Shown piece after piece: positions 45,401-57,800 of a stretch of DNA of 64,000 nucleotides. The stretch is taken from the NCBI GenBank assembly GCA_035772405.1, contig JAYKKM010000034.1, forward strand, positions 1,425,001-1,489,000. Reading direction: 5' to 3'. Source of the stretch: Chrysogorgia sp. JL179-B06 (Eukaryota > Cnidaria > Anthozoa > Scleralcyonacea > Chrysogorgiidae). The notes below the pieces were generated by a model. That model was not told the DNA's origin. It was given only the letters and a program-made list of their open reading frames with translations, and made no database searches. Position numbers and translations under genes: made by a program. The first letter of the stretch is position 1. Each line of letters opens with the position of its first letter.

Positions 45401-48400
45401 AAGTCAACGCAAAGTTAAAGTTAAAAGTTAAAACAAAGTTAAAGTAAAGTTAAAAGTTAAAGTAAAGTTAAAAGTTAAAGTTAAAAGTCAACGCAAAGTT
45501 AAAGTTAAAAGTTAAAGCAAAGTTAAAGTTAAAGTAAACATAAAGTTAAAGTAAAGTTAAAAGTTGCAGCATAGTTAAAAGTTAAAGTGAAGTTAAAGTA
45601 ATCCCTCTCCCTCACAATTCACCCATCCACCCCTCAAAAGTTAAAAGTTAAAGCAAAGTTAAAGTTAAAGTGAACATAAAGTTAAAGTAAAGTTAAAAGT
45701 TAAAGCAAACATAAAGATAAAGTAAAGTTAAAAGTTAAAGTTAAAAGTTAAAGTAAAGTTAAAAGTTAAAGTTAAAAGTCAACGCAAAGTTAAAGTTAAA
45801 GTTAAAGCAAAGTTAAAGTCTTTTAAAAGTTAAAGTAAAGTTAAAAGTTAAAGTTAAAAGTTAAAGTAAAGTTAAAAGTTAAAGTTAAAAGTCAATGCAA
45901 AGTTAAAGTAAACATAAAGCTAAAGTAAAGTTAAAAGTTAAAGTAAAGTTAAATGTTAAAGTTAAAAGTCAACGAAAGTTAAAGTTAAAAGTTAAAGCAA
46001 AGTTAAAGTAAAGTTAAAAGTTAAAGTAAAGTTAAAATTTAAAGTTAAAAGTTAAAGTAAAGTTAAAAGTTAAAGTTTAAAGTCAACGCAAAGTTAAAGT
46101 TAAAAGTTAAAGCAAAGTTAAAGTAAAGTTAAAAGTTTAATTAAAGTTAAAAGTTAAAGTAAACAAAAAGTTAAAGTAAAGTTAAAAGTTAAAGTTAAAA
46201 GTCAACGCAAAGTTAAAGTTAAAAGTTAAAGCAAAGTTAAAGATAAAGTAAACATAAAGTTAAAGTAAAGTTAAAAGTTAAAAGTCAACGCAAAGTTAAA
46301 GTTAAAAGTTAAAACAAAGTTAAAGTAAAGTTAAAAGTTAAAGTAAAGTTAAAAGTTAAAGTTAAAAGTCAACGCAAAGTTAAAGTTAAAAGTTAAAGCA
46401 AAGTTAAAGTTAAAGTAAACATAAAGTTAAAGTAAAGTTAAAAGTTGCAGCAAAGTTAAAAGTTAAAGTGAAGTTAAAGTAATACCTCTCCCTCACAATT
46501 CACCCATCCACCCCTCAAAAGATAAAAGTTAAAGCAAAGTTAAAGTTAAAGTGAACATAAAGTTAAAGTAAAGTTAAAAGTTAAAGTAAACATAAAGGTA
46601 AAGTAAAGTTAAAAGTTAAAGTAAAGTTAAAAGTTAAAGTTAAAAGTCAACGCAAAGTTAAAGTTAAAAGTTAAAGCAAAGTTAAAGTAAAGTTAAAAGT
46701 TAAAGTAAAGTTAAAAGTTAAAGTTAAAAGTTAAAGTAAATTTAAAAGTTAAAGTTAAAAGTCAACGCAAAGTTAAAGTAAAAAGTTAAAGCAAAGTTAA
46801 AGTAAAGTTAAAAGTTAAATTAAAGTTAAACGTTAAAGTAAATATAAAGTTAAAGTACAGTTAAAAGTTAAAGTTAAAAGTTAAAGTTAAAAGTTAAAGT
46901 TAAAGGTTAAAGTAAAGTTAAAAGTTAAAGTTAAAAGTTAAAGTTAAAAGTTAAAGTTAAAAGTTAAAGTAAGGTTAAAAGTTAAAGTTAAAAGTCAACG
47001 CAAAGTTAAAGTTAAAAGTCAAAGCAAAGTTAAAGTAAGTTAAAAGTTAAAAGTTAAAGTAAAGTTAAAAGTTAAAAGTTAACGCAAAGTTAAAGTAAAG
47101 TTAAAAGTTAAAGTAAAGTTGAAAGTTAAAGTAAAGTTAAAAGTTAAAGTTAAAAGTCAACGCAAAGTTAAACTTAAAAGTTAAAGCAAAGTTAAAGTTA
47201 AAGTAAAGTTAAAAGTCAACGCAAAGTTAAAGTTAAAAGTTAAAACAAAGTTAAAGTAAAGTTAAAAGTTAAAGTAAAGTTAAAAGTTAAAAGTCAACGC
47301 AAAGTTAAAGTTAAAAGTTAAAGCAAAGTTAAAGTTAAAGTAAACATAAAGTTAAAGTAAAGTTAAAAGTTGCAGCAAAGTTAAAAGTTAAAGTGAAGTT
47401 AAAGTAATACCTCTCCCTCACAATTCACCCATCCACCCCTCAAAAGTTAAAAGTTAAAGCAAAGTTAAAGTTAAAGTGAACATAAAGTTAAAGTAAAGTT
47501 AAAAGTTAAAGTAAACATAAAGGTAAAGTAAAGTTAAAAGTTAAAGTTAAAAGTTAAAGTAAAGTTAAAAGTTAAAGTTAAAAGTCAACGCAAAGTTAAA
47601 GTTAAAAGTTAAAGCAAAGTTAAAGTTAAAGTAAACATAAAGTTAAAGTAAAGTTAAAAGTTGCAGCATAGTTAAAAGTTAAAGTGAAGTTAAAGTAATC
47701 CCTCTCCCTCACAATTCACCCATCCACCCCTCAAAAGTTAAAAGTTAAAGCAAAGTTAAAGTTAAAGTGAACATAAAGTTAAAGTAAAGTTAAAAGTTAA
47801 AGCAAACATAAAGATAAAGTAAAGTTAAAAGTTAAAGTTAAAAGTTAAAGTAAAGTTAAAAGTTAAAGTTAAAAGTCAACGCAAAGTTAAAGTTAAAGTT
47901 AAAGCAAAGTTAAAGTATTTTAAAAGTTAAAGTAAAGTTAAAAGTTAAAGTTAAAAGTTAAAGTAAAGTTAAAAGTTAAAGTTAAAAGTCAATGCAAAGT
48001 TAAAGTAAACATAAAGCTAAAGTAAAGTTAAAAGTTAAAGTAAAGTTAAATGTTAAAGTTAAAAGTCAACGAAAGTTAAAGTTAAAAGTTAAAGCAAAGT
48101 TAAAGTAAAGTTAAAAGTTAAAGTAAAGTTAAAATTTAAAGTTAAAAGTTAAAGTAAAGTTAAAAGTTAAAGTTTAAAGTCAACGCAAAGTTAAAGTTAA
48201 AAGTTAAAGCAAAGTTAAAGTAAAGTTAAAAGTTTAATTAAAGTTAAAAGTTAAAGTAAACAAAAAGTTAAAGTAAAGTTAAAAGTTAAAGTTAAAAGTC
48301 AACGCAAAGTTAAAGTTAAAAGTTAAAGCAAAGTTAAAGATAAAGTAAACATAAAGTTAAAGTAAAGTTAAAAGTTAAAAGTCAACGCAAAGTTAAAGTT

Positions 48401-51131
48401 AAAAGTTAAAACAAAGTTAAAGTAAAGTTAAAAGTTAAAGTAAAGTTAAAAGTTAAAGTTAAAAGTCAACGCAAAGTTAAAGTTAAAAGTTAAAGCAAAG
48501 TTAAAGTTAAAGTAAACATAAAGTTAAAGTAAAGTTAAAAGTTGCAGCAAAGTTAAAAGTTAAAGTGAAGTTAAAGTAATACCTCTCCCTCACAATTCAC
48601 CCATCCACCCCTCAAAAGATAAAAGTTAAAGCAAAGTTAAAGTTAAAGTGAACATAAAGTTAAAGTAAAGTTAAAAGTTAAAGTAAACATAAAGGTAAAG
48701 TAAAGTTAAAAGTTAAAGTAAAGTTAAAAGTTAAAGTTAAAAGTCAACGCAAAGTTAAAGTTAAAAGTTAAAGCAAAGTTAAAGTAAAGTTAAAAGTTAA
48801 AGTAAAGTTAAAAGTTAAAGTTAAAAGTTAAAGTAAATTTAAAAGTTAAAGTTAAAAGTCAACGCAAAGTAAAAGTAAAAAGTTAAAGCAAAGTTAAAGT
48901 AAAGTTAAAAGTTAAATTAAAGTTAAACGTTAAAGTAAATATAAAGTTAAAGTACAGTTAAAAGTTAAAGTTAAAAGTTAAAGTTAAAAGTTAAAGTTAA
49001 AGGTTAAAGTAAAGTTAAAAGTTAAAGTTAAAAGTTAAAGTTAAAAGTTAAAGTTAAAAGTTAAAGTAAGGTTAAAAGTTAAAGTTAAAAGTCAACGCAA
49101 AGTTAAAGTTAAAAGTCAAAGCAAAGTTAAAGTAAGTTAAAAGTTAAAAGTTAAAGTAAAGTTAAAAGTTAAAAGTTAACGCAAAGTTAAAGTAAAGTTA
49201 AAAGTTAAAGTAAAGTTGAAAGTTAAAGTAAAGTTAAAAGTTAAAGTTAAAAGTCAACGCAAAGTTAAACTTAAAAGTTAAAGCAAAGTTAAAGTTAAAG
49301 TAAAGTTAAAAGTCAACGCAAAGTTAAAGTTAAAAGTTAAAACAAAGTTAAAGTAAAGTTAAAAGTTAAAGTAAAGTTAAAAGTTAAAAGTCAACGCAAA
49401 GTTAAAGTTAAAAGTTAAAGCAAAGTTAAAGTTAAAGTAAACATAAAGTTAAAGTAAAGTTAAAAGTTGCAGCAAAGTTAAAAGTTAAAGTGAAGTTAAA
49501 GTAATACCTCTCCCTCACAATTCACCCATCCACCCCTCAAAAGTTAAAAGTTAAAGCAAAGTTAAAGTTAAAGTGAACATAAAGTTAAAGTAAAGTTAAA
49601 AGTTAAAGTAAACATAAAGGTAAAGTAAAGTTAAAAGTTAAAGTTAAAAGTTAAAGTAAAGTTAAAAGTTAAAGTTAAAAGTCAACGCAAAGTTAAAGTT
49701 AAAAGTTAAAGCAAAGTTAAAGTCTTTTAAAAGTTAAAGTAAAGTTAAATGTTAAAATTAAAAGTTAAAGTAAAGTTAAAAGTTAAAGTTAAAAGTCAAT
49801 GCAAAGTTAAAGTAAACATAAAGTTAAAGTAAAGTTAAAAGTTAAAGTAAAGTTAAAAGTTAAAGTTAAAAGTCAACGAAAGTTAAAGTTAAAAGTTAAA
49901 GCAAAGTTAAAGTAAAGTTAAAAGTTAAAGTAAAGTTAAAAGTTAAAGTTAAAAGTTAAAGTAAAGTTAAAAGTTAAAGTTGAAAGTCAACGCAAAGTTA
50001 AAGTTAAAAGTTAAAGCAAAGTTAAAGTAAAGTTAAAGTTTAATTAAAGTTAAAAGTTAAAGTAAACATAAAGTTAAAGTAAAGTTAAAAGTTAAAGTTA
50101 AAAGTTAATGTTAAAAGTTAAAGTTAAAAGTTAAAGTAAAGTTAAAAGTTAAAGTTAAAAGTCAACGCAAAGTTAAAGTTAAAAGTTAAAGCAAAGATAA
50201 AGTTCAAGTAAACATAAAGTTAAAGTAAAGTTAAAAGTTAAAAGTCAACGCAAAGTTAAAGTTAAAAGTTAAAACAAAGTTAAAGTAAAGTTAAAAGTTA
50301 AAGTAAAGTTAAAAGTTAAAGTTAAAAGTCAACGCAAAGTTAAAGTTAAAAGTTAAAGCAAAGTTAAAGTTAAAGTAAACATAAAGTTAAAGTAAAGTTA
50401 AAAGTTGCAGCAAAGTTAAAAGTTAAAGTGAAGTTAAAGTAATACCTCTCCCTCACAATTCACCCATCCACCCCTCAAAAGTTAAAAGTTAAAGCAAAGT
50501 TAAAGTTAAAGTGAACATAAAGTTAAAGTAAAGTTAAAAGTTAAAGTAAACATAAAAGTAAAGTTAAAAGTTAAAGTAAAGTTAAAAGTTAAAGTTAAAA
50601 GTCAACGCAAAGTCAAAGTTAAAAGTTAAAGTAAAGTTAGAAGTTAAAGTTAAAAGTTAAAGTAAATTTAAAAGTTAAAGTTAAAAGTCAACGCAAAGTT
50701 AAAGTTAAAAGTTAAAGCAAAGTTAAAGTAAAGTTAAAAGTTAAATTAAAGTTAAACGTTAAAGTAAATATAAAGTTAAAGTACAGTTAAAAGTTAAAGT
50801 TAAAAGTTAAAGTTAAAAGTTAAAGTTAAAAGTTAAAGTAAAGTTAAAAGTTAAAGTTAAAAGTTAAAGTTAAAAGTTAAAGTTAAAAGTTAAAGTAAAG
50901 TTAAAAGTTAAAGTTAAAAGTCAACGCAAAGTTAAAGTTAAAAGTCAAAGCAAAGTTAAAGTAAGTTAAAAGTTAAAAGTTAAAGTAAAGTTAAAAGTTA
51001 AAAGTCAACGCAAAGTTAAAGTAAAGTTAAAAGTTAAAGTAAAGTTAAAAGTTAAAGTTAAAAGTCAACGCAAAGTTAAAGTTAAAAGTTAAAGCAAAGT
51101 TAAAGTTAAAGTAAACATAAAGTTAAAGTAA
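24414..51131. repeat. Giant GTTAAA-type satellite array 1, 26.7 kb
   Basis: Built of 5-, 6- and 7-base words such as AAGTA, AAAGTT and AAAAGTT, with periodic variants GTCAACGCAAAG, GTAAACATAAAG, TTAAAGCAAAG and GTAAATATAAAG. The plus strand is A-rich, with G always single and C scarce. TAA occurs in every frame, so no ORF longer than a few dozen codons exists. About 24 copies of a C-rich spacer interrupt it between 29.09 and 50.45 kb; the first 4.7 kb lacks the spacer. Mono-component AT-rich satellites of this size suggest a centromeric, pericentromeric or subtelomeric location, which is inference. Confidence 0.97.
29085..50480. repeat. C-rich spacers that start higher-order units (array 1)
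   Basis: A pyrimidine-rich stretch beginning ACCTCTCCCTCACAATTCAC and ending CCATCCACCCCTC. It occurs near 29,087, 29,801, 30,681, 31,606, 32,999, 33,255, 33,988, 35,383, 36,339, 37,608, 39,015, 39,734, 41,773, 42,431, 43,312, 44,223, 44,879, 45,600, 46,481, 47,406, 47,697, 48,588, 49,503 and 50,441. Each is preceded by a conserved run (GTTRCAGCAAAG...GTGAAGTTAAAGTAA) and followed by CAAAAGTTAAAAGTTAAAGC (two copies have GATAAAAG). A variant starting TCCCTC instead of TACCTC marks one unit type (29,801; 39,734; 42,431; 45,600; 47,697). Confidence 0.93.
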
Positions 51132-51837
51132 TTATCTCGCTTTAGTGTACACAATTCCTATGATGAAGAAACTCTTCGGGAAACAGTGCGAAGAACTGTT
51201 CAAGATCTCACACATATTGACTTGGAAAAAATATAAATTTAAACGGCATTGCGTTACAGCGTTGCTATGCTAATGCTTATTGAGATTAGCAAACCATTTG
51301 TCGGACTTTCACCAACTACCCTCGGAAGAAAGGCAATCTATAATTGTCAGGCGAGTGATGAAAATACACTTTAATTTTATTTTATTCCCTAATACACATT
51401 ACGTGTTGTTACAGCAGTCACTAAAATTAATAACGCGTGGTAAGAGTGTTTATCGGCTTCTCTGACAAACATTAACTCGCTTTTCCTTCTTTTTTTTCTC
51501 TTGCTGCATATTGGTGTAGCTGATTAACCAATATGATATCTTGTCGTTGCGATAGGAACTGCGTTTCTCATTAGGATTCCAAGGCTGTATCGTTTCCTCT
51601 TTAGCTTTTGTAACCGTTTTCTGTTTCCTTTAGTTTTAGGATTGTGTGTGCCCGAAGTAATTGCGTGTTCAAATCTAATTCGTATTTTCGTTTCTCCACA
51701 AGTCGGTTCTCCAAAACACACCAAATGGCCCGGAGGGCCTTTTTCGCGGCCCTGTAGCCCGTTTGAGAAATATACCTACTATCCCCGCTCACCTCCATGA
51801 ATACCTCTCCCTCACAATTCACCCATCCACCCCTCAA
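51132..51837. repeat. Unique array border, copy 2
   Basis: Near-identical to 23,708-24,413. The left junction is abrupt: array sequence GTTAAAGTAA changes directly to TTATCTCGC at 51,132. Homology to copy 1 continues past the right edge into the array, including the rare variants GTTTAAGTGAACATAAAG and AGTTTAAATG. Confidence 0.95.
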
Positions 51838-54800
51838 AAGTTAAAAGTTAAAGCAAAGTTAAAGTTTAAGTGAACATAAAGTTAAAGTAAAGTTTAAATG
51901 TTAAAGTAAACATAAAGGTAAAGTAAAGTTAAAAGTTAAAGTAAAGTTAAAAGTTAAAGTTAAAAGTCAACGCAAAGTCAAAGTTAAAAGTTAAAGTAAA
52001 GTTAAAAGTTAAAGTTAAAAGTTAAAGTAAATTTAAAAGTTAAAGTTAAAAGTCAACGCAAAGTTAAAGTTAAAAGTTAAAGCAAAGTTAAAGTAAAGTT
52101 AAAAGTTAAATTAAAGTTAAACGTTAAAGTAAATATAAAGTTAAAGTACAGTTAAAAGTTAAAGTTAAAAGTTAAAGTTAAAAGTTAAAGTTAAAAGTTA
52201 AAGTAAAGTTAAAAGTTAAAGTTAAAAGTTAAAGTTAAAAGTTAAAGTTAAAAGTTAAAGTAAAGTTAAAAGTTAAAGCTAAAACTCAACGCAAAGTTAA
52301 AGTTAAAAGTCAAAGCAAAGTTAAAGTAAGTTAAAAGTTAAAGTAAAGTTAAAAGTTAAAAGTCAACGCAAAGTTAAAGTAAAGTTAAAAGTTAAAGTAA
52401 AGTTAAAAGTTAAAGTAAAGTTAAAAGTTAAAGTTAAAAGTCAACGCAAAGTTAAAGTTAAAAGTTAAAGCAAAGTTAAAGTTAAAGTAAACATAAAGTT
52501 AAAGTAAAGTTAAAAGTTAAAAGTCAACGCAAAGTTAAAGTTAAAAGTTAAAGCAAAGTTAAAGTAAAGTTAAAAGTTAAATTAAAGTTAAAAGTTAAAG
52601 TAAACATAAAGTTAAAGTAAAGTTAAAAGTTAAAGTTAAAAGTTAAAGTTAAAAGTTAAAGTTAAAAGTTAAAGTAAAGTTAAAAGTTAAAGTTAAAAGT
52701 CAACGCAAAGTTAAAGTTAAAAGTCAAAGCAAAGTTAAAGTAAGTTAAAAGTTAAAGTAAAGTTAAAAGTTAAAAGTCAACGCAAAGTTAAAGTAAAGTT
52801 AAAAGTTAAAGTAAAGTTAAAAGTTAAAGTAAAGTTAAAAGTTAAAGTAAAGTTAAAAGTTAAAGTTAAAAGTCAACGCAAAGTTAAAGTTAAAAGTTAA
52901 AGCAAAGTTAAAGTTAAAGTAAACATAAAGTTAAAGTAAAGTTAATAGTTAAAAGTCAATGCAAAGTTAAAGTTAAAAGTTAAAACAAAGTTAAAGTAAA
53001 GTTAAAAGTTAAAGTAAAGTTAAAAGTTAAAGTTAAAAGTCAACGCAAAGTTAAAGTTAAAAGTTAAAGCAAAGTTAAAGTTAAAGTAAACATAAAGTTA
53101 AAGTAAAGTTAAAAGTTAAAGTTAAAAGTCAACGCAAAGTTAAAGTTAAAAGTTAAAGCAAAGTTAAAGTAAAGTTAAAAGTTAAAGTAAAGTTAAAAGT
53201 TAAAGTTAAAAGTTAAAGTAAATTTAAAAGTTAAAGTTAAAAGTCAACGCAAAGTTAAAGTTAAAAGTTAAAGCGAAGTTAAAGTAAAGTTAAAAGTTAA
53301 ATTAAAGTTAAAAGTTAAAGTAAATATAAAGTTAAAGTAAAGTTAAAAGTTAAAGTTAAAAGTTAAAGTTAAAAGTTAAAGTTAAAAGTTAAAGTAAAGT
53401 TAAAAGTTAAAAGTCAACGCAAAGTTAAAGTAAAGTTAAAAGTTAAAGTAAAGTTAAAAGTTAAAGTAAAGTTAAAAGTTAAAGTAAAGTTAAAAGTTAA
53501 AGTTTAAAGTCAACGCAAAGTTAAAGTTAAAAGTTAAAGTTAAAAGTTAAAGTAAAGTTAAAAGTTAAAAGTCAACGCAAAGTTAAAGTAAAGTTAAAAG
53601 TTAAAGTAAAGTTAAAAGTTAAAGTAAAGTTAAAAGTTAAAGTTAAAAGTCAACGCAAAGTTAAAGTTAAAAGTTAAAGCAAAGTTAAAGTTAAAGTAAA
53701 CATAAAGTTAAAGTAAAGTTAAAAGTTAAAAGTCAACGCAAAGTTAAAGTTAAAAGTTAAAGCAAAGTTAAAGTAAAGTTAAAAGTTAAATTAAAGTTAA
53801 AAGTTAAAGTAAACATAAAGTTAAAGTAAAGTTAAAAGTTAAAGTTAAAAGTTAAAGTTAAAAGTTAAAGTTAAAAGTTAAAGTAAAGTTAAAAGTTAAA
53901 GTTAAAAGTCAACGCAAAGTTAAAGTTAAAAGTCAAAGCAAAGTTAAAGTAAGTTAAAAGTTAAAGTAATGTTAAAAGTTAAAAGTCAACGCAAAGTTAA
54001 AGTTAAAAGTTAAAACAAAGTTAAAGTAAAGTTAAAAGTTAAAGTAAAATTAAAAGTTAAAGTTAAAAGTCAACGCAAAGTTAAAGTTAAAAGTTAAAGC
54101 AAAGTTAAAGTTAAAGTAAACATAAAGTTAAAGTAAAGTTAAAAGTTAAAAGTTAAAGTAAACATAAAGTTAAAGTAAAGTTAAAAGTTACAGCAAAGTT
54201 AAAAGTTAAAGTGAAGTTAAAGTAATACCTCTCCCTCACAATTCACCCATCCACCCCTCAAAAGTTAAAAGTTAAAGCAAAGTTAAAGTTAAAGTGAACA
54301 TAAAGTTAAAGTAAAGTTAAAAGTTAAAGTAAACATAAAGGTAAAGTAAAGTTAAAAGTTCAAGTTAAAAGTCAACGCAAAGTTAAAGTTAAAAGTTAAA
54401 GCAAAGTTAAAGTAAAGTTAAAAGTTAAAGTAAAGTTAAAGTAAAGTTAAAAGTTAAAGTTAAAAGTTAAAGTAAATTTAAAAGTTAAAGTTAAAAGTCA
54501 ACGCAAAGTTAAAGTTAAAAGTTAAAGCGAAGTTAAAGTAAAGTTAAAAGTTAAAGTAAAGTTAAAGTTAAAGTAAAGTTAAAAGTTAAAGTAAAGTTAA
54601 AAGTTAAAGTAAAGTTAAAAGTTAAAGTTAATTTGTCAACGCAAAGTTAAAGTTAAAAGTTAAAGCAAAGTTAAAGTTAAAGTAAACATAAAGTTAAAGT
54701 AAAGTTAATAGTTAAAAGTCAACGCAAAGTTAAAGTTAAAAGTTAAAACAAAGTTAAAGTAAAGTTAAAAGTTAAAGTAAAGTTAAAAGTTAAAGTTAAA

Positions 54801-57800
54801 AGTCAACGCAAAGTTAAAGTTAAAAGTTAAAGCAAAGTTAAAGTTAAAGTAAACATAAAGTTAAAGTAAAGTTAAAAGTTAAAGTTAAAAGTCAACGCAA
54901 AGTTAAAGTTAAAAGTTAAAGCAAAGTTAAAGTAAAGTTAAAAGTTAAAGTAAAGTTAAAAGTTAAAGTTAAAAGTTAAAGTAAATTTAAAAGTTAAAGT
55001 TAAAAGTCAACGCAAAGTTAAAGTTAAAAGATAAGCGAAGTTAAAGTAAAGTTAAAAGTTAAATTAAAGTTAAAAGTTAAAGTAAATATAAAGTTAAAGT
55101 AAAGTTAAAAGTTAAAGTTAAAAGTTAAAGTTAAAAGTTAAAGTTAAAAGTTAAAGTAAAGTTAAAAGTTAAAGTTAAAAGTCAACGCAAAGTTAAAGTT
55201 AAAAGTCAAAGCAAAGTTAAAGTAAGTTAAAAGTTAAAAGTTAAAGTAAAGTTAAAAGTTAAAAGTCAACGCAAAGTTAAAGTAAGTTAAAAGTTAAAAG
55301 TTAAAGTAAAGTTAAAAGTTAAAGTAAAGTTAAAAGTTAAAGTTAAAAGTCAACGCAAAGTTAAAGTTAAAAGTTAAAGCAAAGTTAAAGTTAAAGTAAA
55401 CATAAAGATAAAGTAAAGTTAAAAGTTAAAAGTTAAAGTAAACATAAAGTTAAAGTAAAGTTAAAAGTTACAGCAAAGTTAAAAGTTAAAGTGAAGTTAA
55501 AGTAATACCTCTCCCTCACAATTCACCCATCCACCCCTCAAAAGTTAAAAGTTAAAGCAAAGTTAAAGTTAAAGTGAACATAAAGTTAAAGTAAAGTTAA
55601 AAGTTAAAGTAAACATAAAGGTAAAGTAAAGTTAAAAGTTAAAGTTAAAAGTTAAAGTAAAGTTAAAAGTTTAATTAAAGTTAAAAGTTAAAGTAAACAA
55701 AAAGTTAAAGTAAAGTTAAAAGTTAAAGTTAAAAGTCAACGCAAAGTTAAAGTTAAAAGTTAAAGCAAAGTTAAAGATAAAGTAAACATAAAGTTAAAGT
55801 AAAGTTAAAAGTTAAAAGTCAACGCAAAGTTAAAGTTAAAAGTTAAAACAAAGTTAAAGTAAAGTTAAAAGTTAAAGTAAAGTTAAAAGTTAAAGTTAAA
55901 AGTCAACGCAAAGTTAAAGTTAAAAGTTAAAGCAAAGTTAAAGTTAAAGTAAACATAAAGTTAAAGTAAAGTTAAAAGTTGCAGCAAAGTTAAAAGTTAA
56001 AGTGAAGTTAAAGTAATACCTCTCCCTCACAATTCACCCATCCACCCCTCAAAAGTTAAAAGTTAAAGCAAAGTTAAAGTTAAAGTGAACATAAAGTTAA
56101 AGTAAAGTTAAAAGTTAAAGTAAACATAAAGGTAAAGTAAAGTTAAAAGTTAAAGTAAAGTTAAAAGTTAAAGTTAAAAGTCAACGCAAAGTTAAAGTTA
56201 AAAGTTAAAGCAAAGTTAAAGTAAAGTTAAAAGTTAAAGTAAAGTTAAAAGTTAAAGTTAAAAGTTAAAGTAAATTTAAAAGTTAAAGTTAAAAGTCAAC
56301 GCAAAGTTAAAGTAAAAAGTTAAAGCAAAGTTAAAGTAAAGTTAAAAGTTAAATTAAAGTTAAACGTTAAAGTAAATATAAAGTTAAAGTACAGTTAAAT
56401 GTTAAAGTTAAAAGTTAAAGTTAAAAGTTAAAGTTAAAGGTTAAAGTAAAGTTAAAAGTTAAAGTTAAAAGTTAAAGTTAAAAGTTAAAGTTAAAAGTTA
56501 AAGTAAAGTTAAAAGTTAAAGTTAAAAGTCAACGCAAAGTTAAAGTTAAAAGTCAAAGCAAAGTTAAAGTAAGTTAAAAGTTAAAAGTTAAAGTAAAGTT
56601 AAAAGTTAAAAGTCAACGCAAAGTTAAAGTAAAGTTAAAAGTTAAAGTAAAGTTAAAAGTTAAAGTAAAGTTAAAAGTTAAAGTTAAAAGTCAACGCAAA
56701 GTTAAAGTTAAAAGTTAAAGCAAAGTTAAAGTTAAAGTAAACATAAAGATAAAGTAAAGTTAAAAGTTAAAAGTTAAAGTAAACATAAAGTTAAAGTAAA
56801 GTTAAAAGTTACAGCAAAGTTAAAAGTTAAAGTGAAGTTAAAGTAATACCTCTCCCTCACAATTCACCCATCCACCCCTCAAAAGTTAAAAGTTAAAGCA
56901 AAGTTAAAGTTAAAGTGAACATAAAGTTAAAGTAAAGTTAAAAGTTAAAGTAAACATAAAGGTAAAGTAAAGTTAAAAGTTAAAGTAAAGTTAAAAGTTA
57001 AAGTTAAAAGTCAACGCAAAGTTAAAGTTAAAAGTTAAAGCAAAGTTAAAGTAAAGTTAAAAGTTAAAGTAAAGTTAAAAGTTAAAGTTAAAAGTCAACG
57101 CAAAGTTAAAGTAAAAAGTTAAAGCAAAGTTAAAGTAAAGTTAAAAGTTAAATTAAAGTTAAACGTTAAAGTAAATATAAAGTTAAAGTACAGTTAAAAG
57201 TTAAAGTTAAAAGTTAAAGTTAAAAGTTAAAGTTAAAGGTTAAAGTAAAGTTAAAAGTTAAAGTTAAAAGTTAAAGTTAAAAGTTAAAGTTAAAAGTTAA
57301 AGTAAAGTTAAAAGTTAAAGTTAAAAGTCAACGCAAAGTTAAAGTTAAAAGTCAAAGCAAAGTTAAAGTAAGTTAAAAGTTAAAAGTTAAAGTAAAGTTA
57401 AAAGTTAAAAGTCAACGCAAAGTTAAAGTAAAGTTAAAAGTTAAAGTAAAGTTAAAAGTTAAAGTAAAGTTAAAAGTTAAAGTTAAAAGTCAACGCAAAG
57501 TTAAAGTTAAAAGTTAAAGCAAAGTTAAAGTTAAAGTAAACATAAAGATAAAGTAAAGTTAAAAGTTAAAAGTTAAAGTAAACATAAAGTTAAAGTAAAG
57601 TTAAAAGTTACAGCAAAGTTAAAAGTTAAAGTGAAGTTAAAGTAATACCTCTCCCTCACAATTCACCCATCCACCCCTCAAAAGTTAAAAGTTAAAGCAA
57701 AGTTAAAGTTAAAGTGAACATAAAGTTAAAGTAAAGTTAAAAGTTAAAGTAAACATAAAGGTAAAGTAAAGTTAAAAGTTAAAGTTAAAAGTTAAAGTAA

